Positions 42,468 through 51,560 are shown, counted from the first letter of the stretch. The stretch: 64,000 nucleotides of DNA from Siccirubricoccus phaeus (GCF_008360935.1 NZ_SRXO01000006.1:1-64000); one strand, 5' to 3'. Notes: generated by a model not told the origin, from the sequence alone. Translations and numbers: made by a program.

Positions 42468-43948
42468 GCGGGGGCTCCTGGGGTTGGCTCGGCGCGGGGT
42501 GGCGCGGCGGCGCCGGTGGCGGCGATCTCGACGGCGGCCATCTGCGCGGCGTCCTGGGCGGCGCCGGACTTCGCGACGCGGCGCGGATCGGTGTCGAGCG
42601 AGATGCCGGCCTCGTCGAGCAGGGCGTTGGCCTCGCGGATCATCTCCACGGCGGCGCGGAAGTCGTAGCCGAAGGCGCCGGCCGCTTCGGGCTGCGGCAC
42701 GAAGCCGGCGCGCACCTGGGCGATGAGGGCGGTGGTGTCCTTCAGCGGGTCGATCATCTCGTGCGCCGGCGGGACGTGGCTGACGCCGTCCGGCATCTCC
42801 GCGCCCCATAGACCGAGCAGCGCGCCCTGGGCGTGGAAGCGGTCCGCGATCGGCCGCACCAGCATCGGGATGAGCATCCCGTACTGCACCTGCTCGCAGA
42901 GGCGGCGGAACTCGATCTTGCCGGCGCGGAGCGAGGAGTAGTTCGCCTGGGTGAGGTCGCCGGAGACCTGGTCGTAGGTCAGGCCCGCGCCGACCGCGGC
43001 GGCCTCCAACGCGCGGCGGGCAAAGGCGGCGTGGCTGCCTCCGCCCGAAGGGTTCACCACTTCCACGCTGCCCATGCCGCGGCGATAGAGGATCATCCCC
43101 GGCTCGAAGCTCTCGACCGTCCGGCCCTGGGCGTCGCGGAGCAGGCCGGCCGCGGCGCCGGTGAGGGCCTCGTCGCCTTCTTCCGTGACCACCGCGGCAA
43201 GGCATGCCTCGATCTTGGCCTTCATGAGCAGGGCGGCCTCGTAGTCGCCGAGATCGCGCAGGCGCAGCAGGACGGGGGCGAGCCAGGACACGTCGCGCAG
43301 CTGGCCGGGGCGGCGCTTGCGGTAGACGTGCAGCACCTCCGATGCGGGGATCCGCTCGCTACTCAGCCAGGTCGCCCCTGGCAGGATCCACGTCGCGCCG
43401 GGGTGCACGCGGTGCAGCCAGTAGCCGATCGGCTCTCCGGCCTCGCCGAGGGCGATGCCCTGGATGGTCGCGGCGCCGCCCACCATGCCATTCCGCGCTG
43501 TGTCGAGGTGGTCGCTCTCCAGCACCTGCAGCCGCAGGCCGATCGGGTTCGCGGGCGACGGCGCGGTCATCAGGAAACGCACGAAGCACTCGCCGCTTTC
43601 GACGACTGCGCGCATGACCAGGGCCTGGAGGCCGTAGAGGTCCAGTCGGCCCTCGGCGTCGCAGGCGGTGCTCTCCGCCCAGCGCCTCCAGGCATCGGCA
43701 TGACGCTGATCCGGCCAGCGCGTCGTGATGCCGGCGCCCACCGCGTTGCCAGTCCACAGGTCGACGATGCGGCTCGCGTAGGGATCGTTGCGCACGGCGT
43801 CGCGCGCGCGGCGCGCGACTGTCTCCGCGGCGGTGCCGACCTCGGCCGTCGCGCTGCCGCCCGAGGGCGCCCATGCGGAGGCACGCTGGTCCTGTGCCGC
43901 GGCATAGCCGCGCAGCACGTTCCACGCGTCTCGCAGTCGGCCCATCAC
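42464..43948 (-). CDS. Portal protein (lambda gpB family)
   Basis: A 494-residue protein forming the dodecameric DNA entry channel. Family marks include ARDAVRNDPYASRIVDLWTG, VVESGECFVRFL, VLESDHLDTARNG, HVYRKRRPGQLRDVSWLAPV and LTYDQVSGDLTQANYSSLRAG with EFRRLCEQVQ. Length is normal. It overlaps gpW by 4 bp upstream. The C-terminal Pro/Ala-rich tail is typical. Confidence 0.92.
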   Translation of the reverse strand: MMGRLRDAWNVLRGYAAAQDQRASAWAPSGGSATAEVGTAAETVARRARDAVRNDPYASRIVDLWTGNAVGAGITTRWPDQRHADAWRRWAESTACDAEGRLDLYGLQALVMRAVVESGECFVRFLMTAPSPANPIGLRLQVLESDHLDTARNGMVGGAATIQGIALGEAGEPIGYWLHRVHPGATWILPGATWLSSERIPASEVLHVYRKRRPGQLRDVSWLAPVLLRLRDLGDYEAALLMKAKIEACLAAVVTEEGDEALTGAAAGLLRDAQGRTVESFEPGMILYRRGMGSVEVVNPSGGGSHAAFARRALEAAAVGAGLTYDQVSGDLTQANYSSLRAGKIEFRRLCEQVQYGMLIPMLVRPIADRFHAQGALLGLWGAEMPDGVSHVPPAHEMIDPLKDTTALIAQVRAGFVPQPEAAGAFGYDFRAAVEMIREANALLDEAGISLDTDPRRVAKSGAAQDAAQMAAVEIAATGAAAPPRAEPTPGAPA

Positions 43949-44181
43949 CTGCTTCCCCCGCGAGAGAAGCTGGCCAGCGTTACGGACGGCCGGCGCGCCG
44001 CTGTCATCTCTGCCCCGCGCAGGACGGCCAGCGCACGGCCGAGCTCATCGAGGCTGCGGTACTCCACGGTGCGCCCGTCGAAGGTCACGCGCGTGGTGCC
44101 GCCGGTGTAGGCCGCGGCGAGCGCGGCGGCCCGGCTGCCGGCTGGCTGCGCCAGCGCCCAGGCGAGGACGGTCGGGTCCAT
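43945..44181 (-). CDS. gpW-like head-tail connector
   Basis: A 78-residue protein in the lambda W position between large terminase and portal. It has the gpW helix-strand pattern: Ala-rich helices, then TTRVTFDGRTVEYRSLDELG, which is characteristic. It would bind below the portal and retain packaged DNA. Its start is 14 bp after the terminase stop. Confidence 0.8.
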   Translation of the reverse strand: MDPTVLAWALAQPAGSRAAALAAAYTGGTTRVTFDGRTVEYRSLDELGRALAVLRGAEMTAARRPSVTLASFSRGGSR

Positions 44182-44195
44182 GTGCGTCCTCCCTT

Positions 44196-46094
44196 TCAGC
44201 GCAGCCAGCCCGAGCGCGGCGCGAGCCAGCCGCGCGGGCGGTGGGTGTCGGTCGCGACCTGCGGCGGCGGTAGCGGAGCGACATTCCCGCTAGTGGGAAG
44301 CTCGCTCGGTTGCAGCGGGGCGTTGGCGACCTGCTCGCGGAGCTGCGCCCAGAAGCGCTCGCCGTAGCGGTCGGCGCCGAGGAGCCAGAGCGCCGCGCGC
44401 GCCAGCACCGCGCAGTCTAGCGCCTCGTTCCGCTCCCTGAGCTTCGCCCATTCCTGCCGCGCGAAGCCGCGGCGGTCCTTCACGGTGTGCAGCTGCTCGG
44501 CGACGAGCTGCTTCACCCACTCCGCCTCGATGCCCTGTGGCACGTGCACCCAGCCGGGCGGGAACTCCGCCGCGTCGCCGCGGCCGAGCCAGAGGCGGCG
44601 ATACAGATCGGCCTTCCAGGTCGAGACCGAGACGGTCCAGAGCTTCAGACCGCGGCGGAGCTTGCGCCCGTCGACCATCGCGTCCACGGGCGTCGGGCCC
44701 TGCACAGGCTGCGCCCGGTTCCAGCCGTCCACGCCCTTGGTCGGCGCGATCCGCGGATCCCGTAGCCGACGGAGATGGCCGTAGACCGCCGCGGTGTCGC
44801 GGCCGCCTGTGTCGACGCAGAGCCGCGCGATGCGCATCGCGCCGCCGCCCTGGCGCGGCCAGTCCCGCGCGAGCAGCGTCGCCAGCGCGTCCCAAGGCGC
44901 CCGCTCCCGCGGACTCCCGGGGATCACGACATGGTCGACCAGCCACGACGAGAAACCTTCGGCCCAGCCCCAGACGTCGCACTCGAGGCGATCGTCCTGG
45001 ACGTCCACGCCGGCGGTGAGACAGAGCGCGCCGGCGGGCACGACGCCCATCCGGAAGTCCTCGCGCCGCTCGACCAGGCGCTCCCAATCCGGCGCCTCGC
45101 CGCGCTCTTGCCAGGTCTCGCCGAGCACGGTGTTCCGGAAGGTCTTGAGGTCCTCCGGCTTGCCCTGGGCCGCCTCCCAGTCCCGCGCGACCTGCTCCCA
45201 CGAATACCAGCCAACAGGCGCGTAGAGGGACGAGATGTGGAACCCGACCGTGTGCGGGTCCTGCGCCTCCGCCGTGGCCCGCCACTGGCCGCCGGCCAGC
45301 ATGGCCGTCTTGTGGTGCTCCTCGATCGGCTCGTCACAGGTCTCGCAGTGGTAGCGCGCCGTGCGCGGGTCGCCCTTCTCCCAGCGCAGCCGCTCGAACC
45401 GCAGCCACTGCATCTCGCCGCAGTGGGGACACGGCACGACGTAGCGCCGCTGGTCGGAGGCGGCATATTCCCGCTCGATCCGGCTGCGACCGGCGATGGT
45501 CGGCGTCGAGACCAGGAAGGCCTTGCGCCGCCAGCCGAAGGTGCGGGCGCGGGCCTCCGCCAGCGCAATCGGGTCGCCCTCGCCCTCGACGTCGCCGGGA
45601 TAGGCGTCGATCTCGTCGAGGAACAGGAACCGCGCCGTCATCGAGCGCAGCCCGACCGCACTGTTGGCACCGGTCAGCACGAGGATGCCGCCGGGGAATT
45701 CCTTCGACAGCAGCGTGTTGCCGCTGTCGCGCGCGCGGGCGGGTGCCACCCGCTCCCGGAGGGCCGGGGTCTCCTCCAGCAAGGGGTCGACCCGCTGGCG
45801 CGAGAAGCGCTTCGCGAGCTCGACGGTCGGCTGCACCGCCAGCACCGGCGCGGGCACGTGGTGCAGGATGTAGCCGAGCCAGTTGTTGCCGGCCTCGGTG
45901 GCGCCGACCTGCGCCCCCTTCATGAACACGACGCGCCGGGCCGGATGCACCGCCGAGAGCGCGTCCATCACCTCGCGCAGGTACGGCGTCCGGCTCGTTC
46001 GCCAGGGGCCGGGCTCGGAGGAGGCGCGGCTGCCGAGGATCCGGTGCCGCTCGGCCCATTCTGACACGCGGATCTGCGGCGGCGGGCGGAGCAT
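44196..46094 (-). CDS. Terminase large subunit (lambda gpA family)
   Basis: A 632-residue packaging motor. ATPase part: VVFMKGAQVGATEAGNNWLG (Walker A region), FLFLDEIDAYPGDVEGEGD (Walker B with catalytic Glu) and FLVSTPTIAGRS (coupling). A zinc-binding loop is present (CPHCGE, then CETCDE). Nuclease part: LTAGVDVQDDRLECDVWGW and VDTGGRDTAAVY. gpA-type terminases cut at cos sites, so cos-type packaging is expected. It begins 25 bp after the small subunit's stop. Confidence 0.93.
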   Translation of the reverse strand: MLRPPPQIRVSEWAERHRILGSRASSEPGPWRTSRTPYLREVMDALSAVHPARRVVFMKGAQVGATEAGNNWLGYILHHVPAPVLAVQPTVELAKRFSRQRVDPLLEETPALRERVAPARARDSGNTLLSKEFPGGILVLTGANSAVGLRSMTARFLFLDEIDAYPGDVEGEGDPIALAEARARTFGWRRKAFLVSTPTIAGRSRIEREYAASDQRRYVVPCPHCGEMQWLRFERLRWEKGDPRTARYHCETCDEPIEEHHKTAMLAGGQWRATAEAQDPHTVGFHISSLYAPVGWYSWEQVARDWEAAQGKPEDLKTFRNTVLGETWQERGEAPDWERLVERREDFRMGVVPAGALCLTAGVDVQDDRLECDVWGWAEGFSSWLVDHVVIPGSPRERAPWDALATLLARDWPRQGGGAMRIARLCVDTGGRDTAAVYGHLRRLRDPRIAPTKGVDGWNRAQPVQGPTPVDAMVDGRKLRRGLKLWTVSVSTWKADLYRRLWLGRGDAAEFPPGWVHVPQGIEAEWVKQLVAEQLHTVKDRRGFARQEWAKLRERNEALDCAVLARAALWLLGADRYGERFWAQLREQVANAPLQPSELPTSGNVAPLPPPQVATDTHRPRGWLAPRSGWLR

Positions 46095-46119
46095 GCTCCC
46101 CGCCCGGCGCCGGACATGG

Positions 46120-46641
46120 TCACGGGTCCGCGGCCCGATCTCCGCCGAGGCCTGGAGGGTCGAAGCGATCGGCCGCCTCCGAGAGCAAGTCGGTGATGTG
46201 CCCCTGCAGGATTGTCTGCAGCAGGTGTGGGTCGACGCCGAGCTCCGCGGCGATCAGGCCGGACACGCGGGCCGGCCAGTTCAGCAGCGCGTCGCGCATC
46301 GCGCCGGCGATCTCGTCGATCGTGGCGTTGGCCTCTGCGGCGTCGAGCAGACGACGCTTGTTCTCGTCGAGCGCAAGCCGCTGCGCCTCGACCTTCAGCG
46401 CGAGCTGCGCGACCTTCAGTCGGGCATAGGGCGTTCCCTCCGCCCCGCCGCCCCCGCCATTGGCCAGCGGCGAGCGGGCGGGATCCGCAGTCTCGACCAG
46501 GCGCCGACGGGTCTTGTCGATGTCCCACTGGCCGTCCGGCTCGCGGGCGATGCGGTTCGTCTGCTCGGCCTTGCGGAGCGCCGTCTCGGTGATGCCGATG
46601 CGGCGGGCGGCCTCGCGGGTGGACGGCGTCAGCTCGGGCAT
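46120..46641 (-). CDS. Terminase small subunit (Nu1-like)
   Basis: A 173-residue protein with an N-terminal winged-helix motif, REAARRIGITETALRKAEQT, for DNA recognition, and a helical C-terminal region (PYARLKVAQLALKVEAQRLA) for oligomerisation and contact with the large subunit. It precedes the gpA-like gene as in lambda. The hairpin-bearing gap upstream (46642-46731) could hold the packaging site. Confidence 0.82.
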   Translation of the reverse strand: MPELTPSTREAARRIGITETALRKAEQTNRIAREPDGQWDIDKTRRRLVETADPARSPLANGGGGGAEGTPYARLKVAQLALKVEAQRLALDENKRRLLDAAEANATIDEIAGAMRDALLNWPARVSGLIAAELGVDPHLLQTILQGHITDLLSEAADRFDPPGLGGDRAADP

Positions 46642-46682
46642 GGCGGCGACCTCCCGCCGCCCGTGGTGTCCATGACGGGCAA

Positions 46683-46710
46683 GGGCCCGCTACCTTCCGG
46701 CGGCGGGCCC
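46683..46710. repeat. 8-bp perfect inverted repeat upstream of the terminase genes
   Basis: GGGCCCGC at 46683-46690 and GCGGGCCC at 46703-46710 with a 12-bp loop, in the 90-bp gap between the DUF3489 gene and the small terminase gene. No T-run follows on the minus strand. It might be part of the cos/packaging region or an operon boundary. Confidence 0.4.
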
Positions 46711-46731
46711 TCGATGCGTCCGACCAGGCCT

Positions 46732-47589
46732 TCAGGCCGGCAGGTGGTAGATCGTGTAGGACCCGCGGGCGCCCTCCTTGTTCAGGCCGACCTGGCGCAC
46801 CCGCTCCAGCACCTGCACCTCGATCCCCTGGCGCTTCTTCAGGCCCGCGAAGAACCCGCGGACCGTGTGACCCTGCCAGCCGGTGGCCTCGCAGATCTGG
46901 GCGATGGTGGCGCCCTCCTCGCGGCGGAGCAGGGCGAGCACCGCCTCTTGCTTCGTGCCCTCGCGCGGCTTCCGCGGCGCGCCGGGCTCGCGCGCGGCGC
47001 GGGGCGGCTTGCCGGCCAGGGTGGCGCGGAGGGCCGCCATCGGCCCGTCGAGGGCTGCGATGATGTCCGTCTCGCGGTTGGCCTCGTCGTCCCAGGCGGC
47101 CAGCACCGCCGCGGCGGCGTCGCGCAGGGTCGCGCGCGGGGCGGGCGTTGGCGCGCCCTGGGTCGCCTCAGGCGCCGGGGCGTCCTCGTCCCGCGGCGCC
47201 TCCTCCGCCCCGCCCGTGGGCGCCGTGTCCGCGCCCGTCGCGCCGGCCTCCGCGGCGGCGCGGCGCTCGGCGTTGCGGAGCGCGATGGCCTCGGCGCGCT
47301 GCTCGTCCTCCTCGCCAGCGTCGCCCGCGTTCGGGTCGATGCCGATGGCGCGCAGCCCGTCGTCGGTGATGCGCGCCACGATCCAGGTCCCGTCCTCATC
47401 CTGGCGCCAGCCGAGCCCGACATGCTCCCGCGGGGCGTTGATCTCGGTCAGCAGGTTGTTCTTGATCAGACTGCGGAACACCGCGTTGCGGGCGGCGGCC
47501 GGCAGGGTCTTCGGCGCGCGGGCCAGGCCCATCTCGTGCTGCGCGGCGGCGCTCAGGATCACGCGCTGGGTGTCGGAAAGCTTCGTCAT
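46732..47589 (-). CDS. DUF3489-domain protein
   Basis: A 285-residue protein. Residues 1-90 (MTKLSDTQRVILSAAAQHEM) form a winged-helix-like domain, followed by an acidic and Pro-rich linker. The C-terminal 90 residues carry the DUF3489 signature: REGTKQEAVLALLRREEGAT, then IAQICEATGWQGHTVRGFFA, also a winged helix. Two DNA-binding-like domains on a flexible linker suggest a late regulator or packaging helper. Widely found in alphaproteobacterial mobile elements; function unproven. GGAGACCAGC gives a good ribosome site. Confidence 0.75.
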   Translation of the reverse strand: MTKLSDTQRVILSAAAQHEMGLARAPKTLPAAARNAVFRSLIKNNLLTEINAPREHVGLGWRQDEDGTWIVARITDDGLRAIGIDPNAGDAGEEDEQRAEAIALRNAERRAAAEAGATGADTAPTGGAEEAPRDEDAPAPEATQGAPTPAPRATLRDAAAAVLAAWDDEANRETDIIAALDGPMAALRATLAGKPPRAAREPGAPRKPREGTKQEAVLALLRREEGATIAQICEATGWQGHTVRGFFAGLKKRQGIEVQVLERVRQVGLNKEGARGSYTIYHLPA

Positions 47590-47686
47590 CGTGCTGGTCT
47601 CCGGTGTCGGGTGCCGACCATCGGCCCCTACTGCCGGGAGCCCCGCCGGCGCTGCCGGTCGGGGCCGCGGCGGGTTGTGCCGCGCA

Positions 47687-47923
47687 CTACTCGGCGAATT
47701 CGCCGCGCTTGAAGTAGCAATCCGTCACGCTCGCGAGCCGGCTGTTCCAGTGTTCGAGCGTCGCGGCCTTGCCCCAGAGGACCTCCTCTGGATCCGCGCC
47801 GAAGTGATCCGCGCTCATCTGCTGCAGTTCGGCGACCATCGCGTCGAAGCGGGCCTTCTGCTGCAGGAAGGCCTCGAGGCTCTTCTGCTGGTTGCGCGTG
47901 GCGCGGGCTTCGCGGTCGGTCAT
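47687..47923 (-). CDS. Small helical phage protein, unknown function
   Basis: A 78-residue protein starting at ATG 47923 (MTDREARATRNQQ) after a GGAGACCAGC ribosome site identical to that of the DUF3489 gene downstream. Helical N-terminal half (KSLEAFLQQKARFDAMVAEL) and a short C-terminal part with ATLEHWNSRLASVTDCYFKR. No family recognised. The two genes probably form one operon with a divergent promoter near 47930-48110. Confidence 0.6.
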   Translation of the reverse strand: MTDREARATRNQQKSLEAFLQQKARFDAMVAELQQMSADHFGADPEEVLWGKAATLEHWNSRLASVTDCYFKRGEFAE

Positions 47924-48115
47924 GCTGGTCTCCGTCCTCTGGTGCAGGGCATCCCCTGCGCGTGACGGACCATTCGCGCTGTGCCGCGCCCGAGCCAAGC
48001 ACGATGCAGCGTTATCTTATTGCGAAGATTGGCGTTTCCGGATTAGCCGATCCTCAGGGCGGCGGCCATCGACCAGCACCCTGGCGGGCCGCCAGCGGCG
48101 GGCCATCTCTCGGCC

Positions 48116-48481
48116 ATGGACCGCACCAGCACGCAGCCAACCGCCACGATCTACTACGACGGCGCCTGTCCGGTCTGCTCGCACGAGATCGCGCAGTACC
48201 GGAAGGCGGACGGAGGTGACCGCCTCGCCTTCGTCGACGTCTCGACCTGCGGCGCCGAGGCCCTGGGTCCGGACCTGTCGCGCGACGCGGCGCTGGCGCG
48301 CATGCATGTGCGTCGGGCGGACGGGACGTTGGCCTCCGGCGCAGCCGCCTTCGCGGAGCTCTGGCGGCAACTCCCCAGACTCGCCTGGGCGGGGCGGATC
48401 GCGTCCTCCGCTCTCGTGCTTCCCATCCTCGAGGTCGGCTATCGCGCCTTCCTGCGGATCCGACGCCTCTGGCGCCGGTAA
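48116..48481 (+). CDS. DCC-family thiol-disulfide oxidoreductase (DUF393)
   Basis: A 121-residue thioredoxin-like protein. ATIYYDGACPVCSHEIAQYR holds the D-G-x-C-P-x-C signature of the DCC family; DRLAFVDVSTCGAEALG and GAAAFAELWRQLP complete the fold. A C-terminal hydrophobic segment and basic tail (FLRIRRLWRR) suggest membrane association. It is on the plus strand, opposite to the surrounding prophage genes. Typically a chromosomal gene, so here it looks like a moron or a transferred host gene. Confidence 0.85.
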   Translation: MDRTSTQPTATIYYDGACPVCSHEIAQYRKADGGDRLAFVDVSTCGAEALGPDLSRDAALARMHVRRADGTLASGAAAFAELWRQLPRLAWAGRIASSALVLPILEVGYRAFLRIRRLWRR

Positions 48482-48518
48482 CGCCGGGGGAACACCGTGG
48501 CCTGCCGCGCCCACGCGC

Positions 48519-49763
48519 TCAGGGTGCAGCGGCGTCGCGTGCCGCGGCGATGTCCGCAAAGGCGCGATCCTCGCCGTCCAGGATGGCAGCCTGGCCAGTC
48601 GCCTCCTGCCAGCGCCGGACGATCACGTCGGCATAGGCCGGGTCGACTTCGAGTAGCACCGCGCGCCGTTCGGTGCGCTCCGCCGCGATCATCGTCGTGC
48701 CGGAGCCGCCGAACGGGTCGAGCACCGTGTCACGCTGCTTGCTGCTGTTGCGGATCGCGCGCTCGACCAGCGCGACCGGTTTCATGGTGGGGTGCAGGTC
48801 GTTCCTGGCCGGCTTGTCGAAGTGCCAGACGTTCCCCTGGTCCCGCGCGCCGCACCAGTAGTGCTGCGCGCCCGCCTTCCAGCCGTAGAGCATCGCCTCG
48901 AACTGCTGGTGGTAGTCGGCGCGGCCGAGGGCGAAGGTGTTCTTCGCCCAGATGATCGTGCTCGACCACTTGCCGCCCGCCTCCTGCCAGGCGCGATGCA
49001 GCGTCGGCCATTCGGATGAGGACATGCAGACGTAGCAGGCGCCCTTCGTCACCGAGAGCAGGTTCGCCAGCGCAGGGCGCAGAAAGTCGAGGAAGCCGGA
49101 GCCGAGCGCGTCGTTGGCGATGGTCATCCTGGCCGCGGTGCCGCCCTGGTAGGCGACGTTGTAGGGCGGGTCCGTGAAGGCCATGTCGGCGAGGCGGTCG
49201 GCGCCGAGGGCGCGCTGCACGTCGCCGAGCTTCGTGGCATCGCCGCACAGCAGGCGGTGGTCCCCACAGCGCCACAGATCGCCGGCGCGTGTGACGGGGG
49301 TGGCCGGCGGTTCGGGGGCATCGTCGGCGTCGTCCTGGACGCCGGCATCCGCGGCGGCCAGCAGCCGGTCGAGCTCCATGCCCGAGAAGCCGAGGACGTC
49401 GAGGTCCACCACCGCCTCGTCGCGGATACGGGCGATCTCGGCGGCGAGCAGGGCCTCGTCCCAGCCGGAGTTCAGCGCGATCTGGTTGTCAGCGAGACGA
49501 AGCGCCCGGGCCTGCGCCTCGGTCAGGTGGGCGAGCCGGATCGCCGGGACCGCGGCCATGCCCAGGCGCTTCGCGGCCATGACACGGCCGTGGCCGGCGA
49601 CCAGCACGCCGGCGGCGTCCACCAGGACCGGGTTCACGAAGCCGAACTCGGCGATCGAGGCAGCGATCTGGGCCACCTGGTCGTCGGAGTGCGTGCGCGC
49701 ATTCTCCGCGTAGGGAACGAGCGCCGCGACCGGGATGGAGGCGACCGTGAGGTCACGCAGCAT
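48519..49763 (-). CDS. ParB-domain DNA methyltransferase (DPPY type)
   Basis: A 414-residue protein. Residues 1-95 are a ParB/Srx-like domain: IPVAALVPYAENARTHSDDQ and VLVAGHGRVMAAKRLG. The C-terminal 250 residues are a beta-class amino-methyltransferase: MAFTDPPYNVAYQGG (motif IV) and LDPFGGSGTTMIAAER (motif I). Expected to methylate adenine N6 or cytosine N4 to protect phage DNA. Start ATG 49763 overlaps the next methyltransferase by 11 bp. No paired restriction gene is adjacent, except possibly the HNH gene. Confidence 0.88.
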   Translation of the reverse strand: MLRDLTVASIPVAALVPYAENARTHSDDQVAQIAASIAEFGFVNPVLVDAAGVLVAGHGRVMAAKRLGMAAVPAIRLAHLTEAQARALRLADNQIALNSGWDEALLAAEIARIRDEAVVDLDVLGFSGMELDRLLAAADAGVQDDADDAPEPPATPVTRAGDLWRCGDHRLLCGDATKLGDVQRALGADRLADMAFTDPPYNVAYQGGTAARMTIANDALGSGFLDFLRPALANLLSVTKGACYVCMSSSEWPTLHRAWQEAGGKWSSTIIWAKNTFALGRADYHQQFEAMLYGWKAGAQHYWCGARDQGNVWHFDKPARNDLHPTMKPVALVERAIRNSSKQRDTVLDPFGGSGTTMIAAERTERRAVLLEVDPAYADVIVRRWQEATGQAAILDGEDRAFADIAAARDAAAP

Positions 49764-51219
49764 CGGGGAGCACCTCCGCGCGGCCCGCAGCCACGGTGTC
49801 GAAGTCGCGGCCATCGTCGGCGAGCGTCACCGGCAGTTCGGGGTGCAGCGTCCGCCAGCGGGCGATCGCGAGGTCGACATAGGCCGGCGCGAGCTCGATG
49901 GCGCGCACGCGCCGGCCCGTGCGTTGGCCAGCCAGGATGGTGGTCCCGCTCCCCGAGAAGGGCTCGAACACGGCGTCGCCCTCGGCCGTGTAGGCGCGCA
50001 TCAGGAACTCGGGCAGCGCGACGGGGAACACCGCCGGATGCCCGGTCTCGATGCCGCGCCCCTTGTGGCGGGTGATCCGCAGCACGCTGTCCGGGATCCG
50101 CATCTCCTGCACAGGCAGGCCGATGTGGGTGTAGGCCTTCACCTCGCCGTCCGCGGCGCGGAGGCCGCTGCCCTTGTTCGGCGTGCCGGCCCATTTGCAG
50201 GGCACGATCTTGTTCGGCGCGCGGGACTCCCGGTTGAAGTGGAACACCAGCTCGAAGGCCGGGGCGAGGCGGCCGTTCCAGTCCCCAGGCAGGCCGGGCC
50301 CCTGGTCCCAGGCGTAGAGTCCGAAGCGACGCCATCCCTGCGCGCGCATCCAGTCGAGCCAGCCCTGCCAGTAGGGCTGCCACTCGCCCTCGCGGTGGAT
50401 CAGGCCGAGGTTCACCAGCACCTGGCCATCCTCGGTCAGGGCCGCCGGCAGGTGCTGGAATACGCCGCGCATCAGCGCGTCCCAATCCGAGACCCCGCCT
50501 GTGGTGTAGTCGCGCTGGTTCCCGTAGGGCGGGCTGGTGAAGAGCAGCGCCGCGCGGTCCTCGCCCATGACGCGGGCTACCGACGCGGCATCGGTGCTGT
50601 CGCCGCAGAGCAGCCGGTGCTCGCCGAGGGTCCAGAGGTCGCCTGGCCGGGTGACGGCCTGGCGCGGCGGGTCGGGTTCGGCATCGGCGGGATCATCCTC
50701 CGCCTGCGCTTCCGTCTCCGCCGCGCCGTCCCCGCCCCCCTGGACCGCGGGCGCCGACAGGGCCTCGGGCGCGTCGCCGTCGGACACGGCATCTCCAGCC
50801 GCCGCGAGGATGTCGTCGAGCTCCGCGGCCGAGAAGCCAAGCGTCGCGAGGTCGAGGTCCGGCGCCGCCTGCGCCGCGGCGAGCGCGTCGCGCAGCAGCG
50901 CCTGGTCCCAGGTCGCGTTCTCCGCAATGCGGTTGTCGGCGAGGCGCAGCGCTTCCTTCTGCGCCGCGGAGAGATGCCGCAGCACGATGGTCGGCACCTT
51001 ATCGATGCCGAGTGCCACCGCGGCTTCGAGCCGGCCGTGACCGGCGATCAGCACGCCCCCCTCGTCCACCAGCAGCGGGTTGGTGAAGCCGAAGGCCAGC
51101 ATGCTGGCCTTGATCTGCTCGATCTGCGCAGCGCCGTGCACGCGCGCGTTGCCGGAATGCGCGCGCAGCTCCGCCACCGGGCGCAGCAGGATCTTCGCTG
51201 CCATCCAGGGGAGCGTCAT
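49753..51219 (-). CDS. ParB-domain DNA methyltransferase (SPPY type)
   Basis: A 488-residue paralogue of its downstream neighbour. ParB-like part: VAELRAHSGNARVHGAAQIE and VLIAGHGRLEAAVALG. An acidic linker follows (about 180-215). Methyltransferase: LLFTSPPYGNQRDY (motif IV with Ser, usual for N4-cytosine enzymes) and EPFSGSGTTILAGQR (motif I). The start ATG 51219 (MTLPWMAAKIL) is chosen because upstream in-frame sequence runs through the iteron cluster. It probably heads the operon that continues through the second methyltransferase. Confidence 0.88.
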   Translation of the reverse strand: MTLPWMAAKILLRPVAELRAHSGNARVHGAAQIEQIKASMLAFGFTNPLLVDEGGVLIAGHGRLEAAVALGIDKVPTIVLRHLSAAQKEALRLADNRIAENATWDQALLRDALAAAQAAPDLDLATLGFSAAELDDILAAAGDAVSDGDAPEALSAPAVQGGGDGAAETEAQAEDDPADAEPDPPRQAVTRPGDLWTLGEHRLLCGDSTDAASVARVMGEDRAALLFTSPPYGNQRDYTTGGVSDWDALMRGVFQHLPAALTEDGQVLVNLGLIHREGEWQPYWQGWLDWMRAQGWRRFGLYAWDQGPGLPGDWNGRLAPAFELVFHFNRESRAPNKIVPCKWAGTPNKGSGLRAADGEVKAYTHIGLPVQEMRIPDSVLRITRHKGRGIETGHPAVFPVALPEFLMRAYTAEGDAVFEPFSGSGTTILAGQRTGRRVRAIELAPAYVDLAIARWRTLHPELPVTLADDGRDFDTVAAGRAEVLPDAA

Positions 51220-51243
51220 CGAACCATCCGGGATCAGGAGGGG

Positions 51244-51417
51244 TGCGAACCGTGCGAACCGCGGCTGCGAACCGACGCGGCCATGGTTCGCAGCTAAGCG
51301 ATTGAGATCACGGCCAACTGGTGCGAACTGCGAACCATATTTCGGGCCAAGCGCTAGCGATGTCACGCGCTTCCGCCCCCCGCATACAGCGGGGCCAGGA
51401 AGGACCCTGCGGTTCGC
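51244..51417. repeat. Iteron-like cluster of TGCGAACC motifs
   Basis: The gap 51220-51560 contains TGCGAACC at 51244-51251, 51253-51260, 51266-51273 and 51329-51336, a one-mismatch copy (TGCGAACT) at 51322-51329, an inverted copy at 51285-51292 and a near-perfect inverted copy at 51411-51417. Spacing of direct copies is 9, 13 and 7 bp. This looks like binding sites for a phage protein controlling the methyltransferase operon, or a replication origin. No gene lies in this gap. Confidence 0.65.
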
Positions 51418-51560
51418 GAGCCACTGTCTCGACAGAGCTACGCTGTGGCTGGTGAGCCGCGGCGCGTGCGCAGTTCAACGAGTGTCCGAACAGTAGCCCG
51501 AGCGAGTTTCAGCGGGCAACGCGACATTCATTCGCTGTGCCACGCTTCTTTTCGTTTTGC

